Below, one piece after another: positions 62,686-64,000 of a DNA stretch of 64,000 nucleotides. Each line of letters starts with the position of its first letter. Position 1 is the first letter of the stretch. The notes beneath the pieces were generated by a model, which ran no database searches, was not told the origin of the DNA, and was given only the letters and a program-made list of their open reading frames with translations. Both the position numbers and the translations under genes were made by a program. The stretch comes from Candidatus Enterovibrio escicola (GTDB lineage: Bacteria > Pseudomonadota > Gammaproteobacteria > Enterobacterales > Vibrionaceae): the NCBI RefSeq assembly GCF_002464935.1, contig NZ_NBYY01000009.1:124001-188000 (forward strand), in the 5' to 3' direction.

Positions 62686-63657
62686 GGTGTTGTGGATTAA
62701 ATCAGGCCTATAACGGACTGATCCCAATTTTTTTACAGTCTTAATTTGTTTGTTGGCGAACAAACATAGCGAGTCTTATAATTTTATTCATCGCTTTCAT
62801 ATTTGCCAGCCATTTACTAACTTGAGCATTATAATAACGAAGAATGAGTTTAGTCCTGAGCAACTGTTTATAGCGAAACATTGCTGTCTCTGCTAATAAT
62901 TGTTTGTGATAAGCCCTATCCTTTTTCCACTCCGCCTGTTTGTCTTCTTTCAACACTTTTACAGCCTCATTTCTAGGATGCCCTTCCTCCCAGTACCCCG
63001 CGTTGCTTCGAGGTGGAATACTGGGTGTTATTCTTTTTTTTTTCAGTACGGGGTGACATGCTCTTGTGTCATTGGCTCCATCAGCACTGACTTGCTGAGT
63101 CTTTCGTCGTAATGAGTTAAGCAATGTAGCTAAAACCTCATTGTCACCTACAGAGACTAGGCTGATTTCTTCAGCAATAACTTCATGAGTAGACACATCA
63201 ACGGCAAGATGAAGTTTACGCCAAATACGCCACTTATTTTTATCCTGTTTACGTGTTTTCCATTCGCCTTCACCGTATACTTTTAGGCCTGTGGCGTCAA
63301 TAACGACGTGCTCGACAGCGCCTCTAGTAGGCAAACGGGACTTAATTTCTATGGTCTTTAATCTCTTGCTAATGCACGTGTGTGTATGGGATCTCAGCGG
63401 ATACTCATCAACGGAAAAACCGAATTGAGAAAGCCTTATAATCCACGAATAGAGAGATTAAAAATATCTTTCACCATCAGTGTTCTTTCAATTACGGTAT
63501 CCAAAAAGTGACTGAGCTTCGGTTTACTAATGCTTCATTATATTGTTTCCAGTTGCTGATCTTATGCTTGGCCTTTCCCCTCATCACCTCCCGCTTAATT
63601 CCATGATGAACTAATCGCAGGCATTGCGATTAGTTCAGATATTTGGGAAACTACACC
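62686..63657 (-). mobile_element. IS5-A copy with the longest surviving transposase frame
   Basis: It runs 972 bp from GGTGTTGTGGATTAAATC (62686) to ACTACACC (63657). The minus strand 63334-62741 is open for 197 codons: RGAVEHVVIDATGLKVYGEG, LHLAVDVSTHEVIAEEISLV, QQVSADGANDTRACHPVLKK, SNAGYWEEGHPRNEAVKVLK, ending FVRQQTN. These contain the DDE residues. The N-terminal third (63580-63340) has deletions and stops, so no full protein is made. Confidence 0.88.
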
Positions 63658-63972
63658 TTCAAAACTCTCACGGCAGACAACAGTACAGAATTCGCCGGTC
63701 AATAAGGAGGTTGCTAAAATCAACAGATGTTGATTTAAATTTTACTAAACCTTATCGATCAAGTGATCGGAGACTAAATGAGCATACAGATGGTCTGACA
63801 AGGAAACTCTCACCAAGAGGAACTGACTTCAACGAAATCAGTAATGAGGAAATTACCAAGATAAAACATAGCCTAAACACACGTGGTAGAGCGAGTTTTT
63901 GGTATCGCTCTCCGAACAATGTTCTTTCAGAGTATTTAATAGCAGTTTAAGATATAACACCTGTGCATTTCA
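63658..63972 (+). mobile_element. IS30-family C-terminal fragment
   Basis: The plus strand reads KTLTADNSTEFAG, then after a frameshift near 63700 DLNFTKPYRSSDRRLNEHTD and NEEITKIKHSLNTRGRASFW, ending SEYLIAV. This is the last part of an IS30 transposase with its final catalytic Glu region. The end ACCTGTGCATTTCA (to 63972) matches the terminal repeats of the relics at 1443 and 3070. Confidence 0.8.
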
Positions 63973-64000
63973 CTTAACGGAGGGCGTAGCAGTTCCGAGT

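Noticed and set aside
1-64000. CRISPR array, prophage, toxin-antitoxin or defence system
   Set aside because: I looked for regularly spaced repeats, cas-like, phage structural and paired small genes and saw none; the repeats are IS ends.

Overview
The window is AT-rich gammaproteobacterial chromosome, and its core genes are vibrionaceal in type and arrangement: murJ/rpsT divergent, a rppH-ptsP-TauE-lgt-thyA set, thrABC, gltBD, recJ-prfB-lysS. About a third of the DNA, by my hand count, is insertion-sequence (IS) material. It belongs to five groups: IS5 of the IS903 type (called IS5-A here), a second IS5-like group (IS5-B, IS1031/IS427-like), IS982, IS30 and IS630. I found no intact transposase gene: every copy is truncated, frameshifted, internally deleted or nested in another. 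Intact housekeeping genes separated by dead IS debris suggest a genome that went through an IS burst and then decay, as reported for host-restricted luminous Vibrionaceae (ceratioid anglerfish symbionts, Candidatus Enterovibrio). That assignment is inference.

Layout. 0-3 kb: start of murJ (minus, runs off the left edge), rpsT, an IS30 relic, the lipoprotein gene yajG and a stub gene behind it. 3-5.3 kb: IS30 and nested IS5-A/IS982 debris. 5.5-6.8 kb: brnQ. 6.8-8.5 kb: unrecognised decayed sequence and IS fragments. 8.5-10.5 kb: the 3' relic of ptsP, a TauE/SafE permease and lgt. 10.5-16.5 kb: IS5-A, nhaA, nested IS, nptA and thyA (tail to tail). 16.7-21.6 kb: IS block around ung. 21.6-28.5 kb: aceK (minus), then the thr attenuator and thrA-thrB-thrC. 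28.6-30.8 kb: an IS5-A copy split by an IS982 with clean target duplications. 31.3-37.3 kb: gltB-gltD. 37.4-47 kb: IS-dominated, holding rppH with the 5' relic of ptsP, mutH and a PACE-type efflux gene. 47-51.6 kb: recJ, prfB (programmed +1 frameshift intact) and lysS. 53.2-57.2 kb: yaaA, an AGCS sodium/amino-acid symporter and srmB. 57.4-64 kb: IS30, IS5-A and IS982 relics around mtnN.

How the genes work together. thrABC carries aspartate to threonine; gltBD makes glutamate from glutamine and 2-oxoglutarate; aceK would gate the glyoxylate branch, whose enzymes are not in the window. brnQ, the AGCS symporter, nptA and nhaA are sodium- or proton-coupled transporters, as expected of a marine bacterium. 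Ung and MutH (DNA repair), ThyA (dTMP supply), RppH and SrmB (RNA metabolism), and PrfB, LysS and RpsT (translation) are intact. PTS-Ntr enzyme I (ptsP) is clearly dead: its two ends lie 30 kb apart in opposite orientations, which indicates an IS-mediated inversion.
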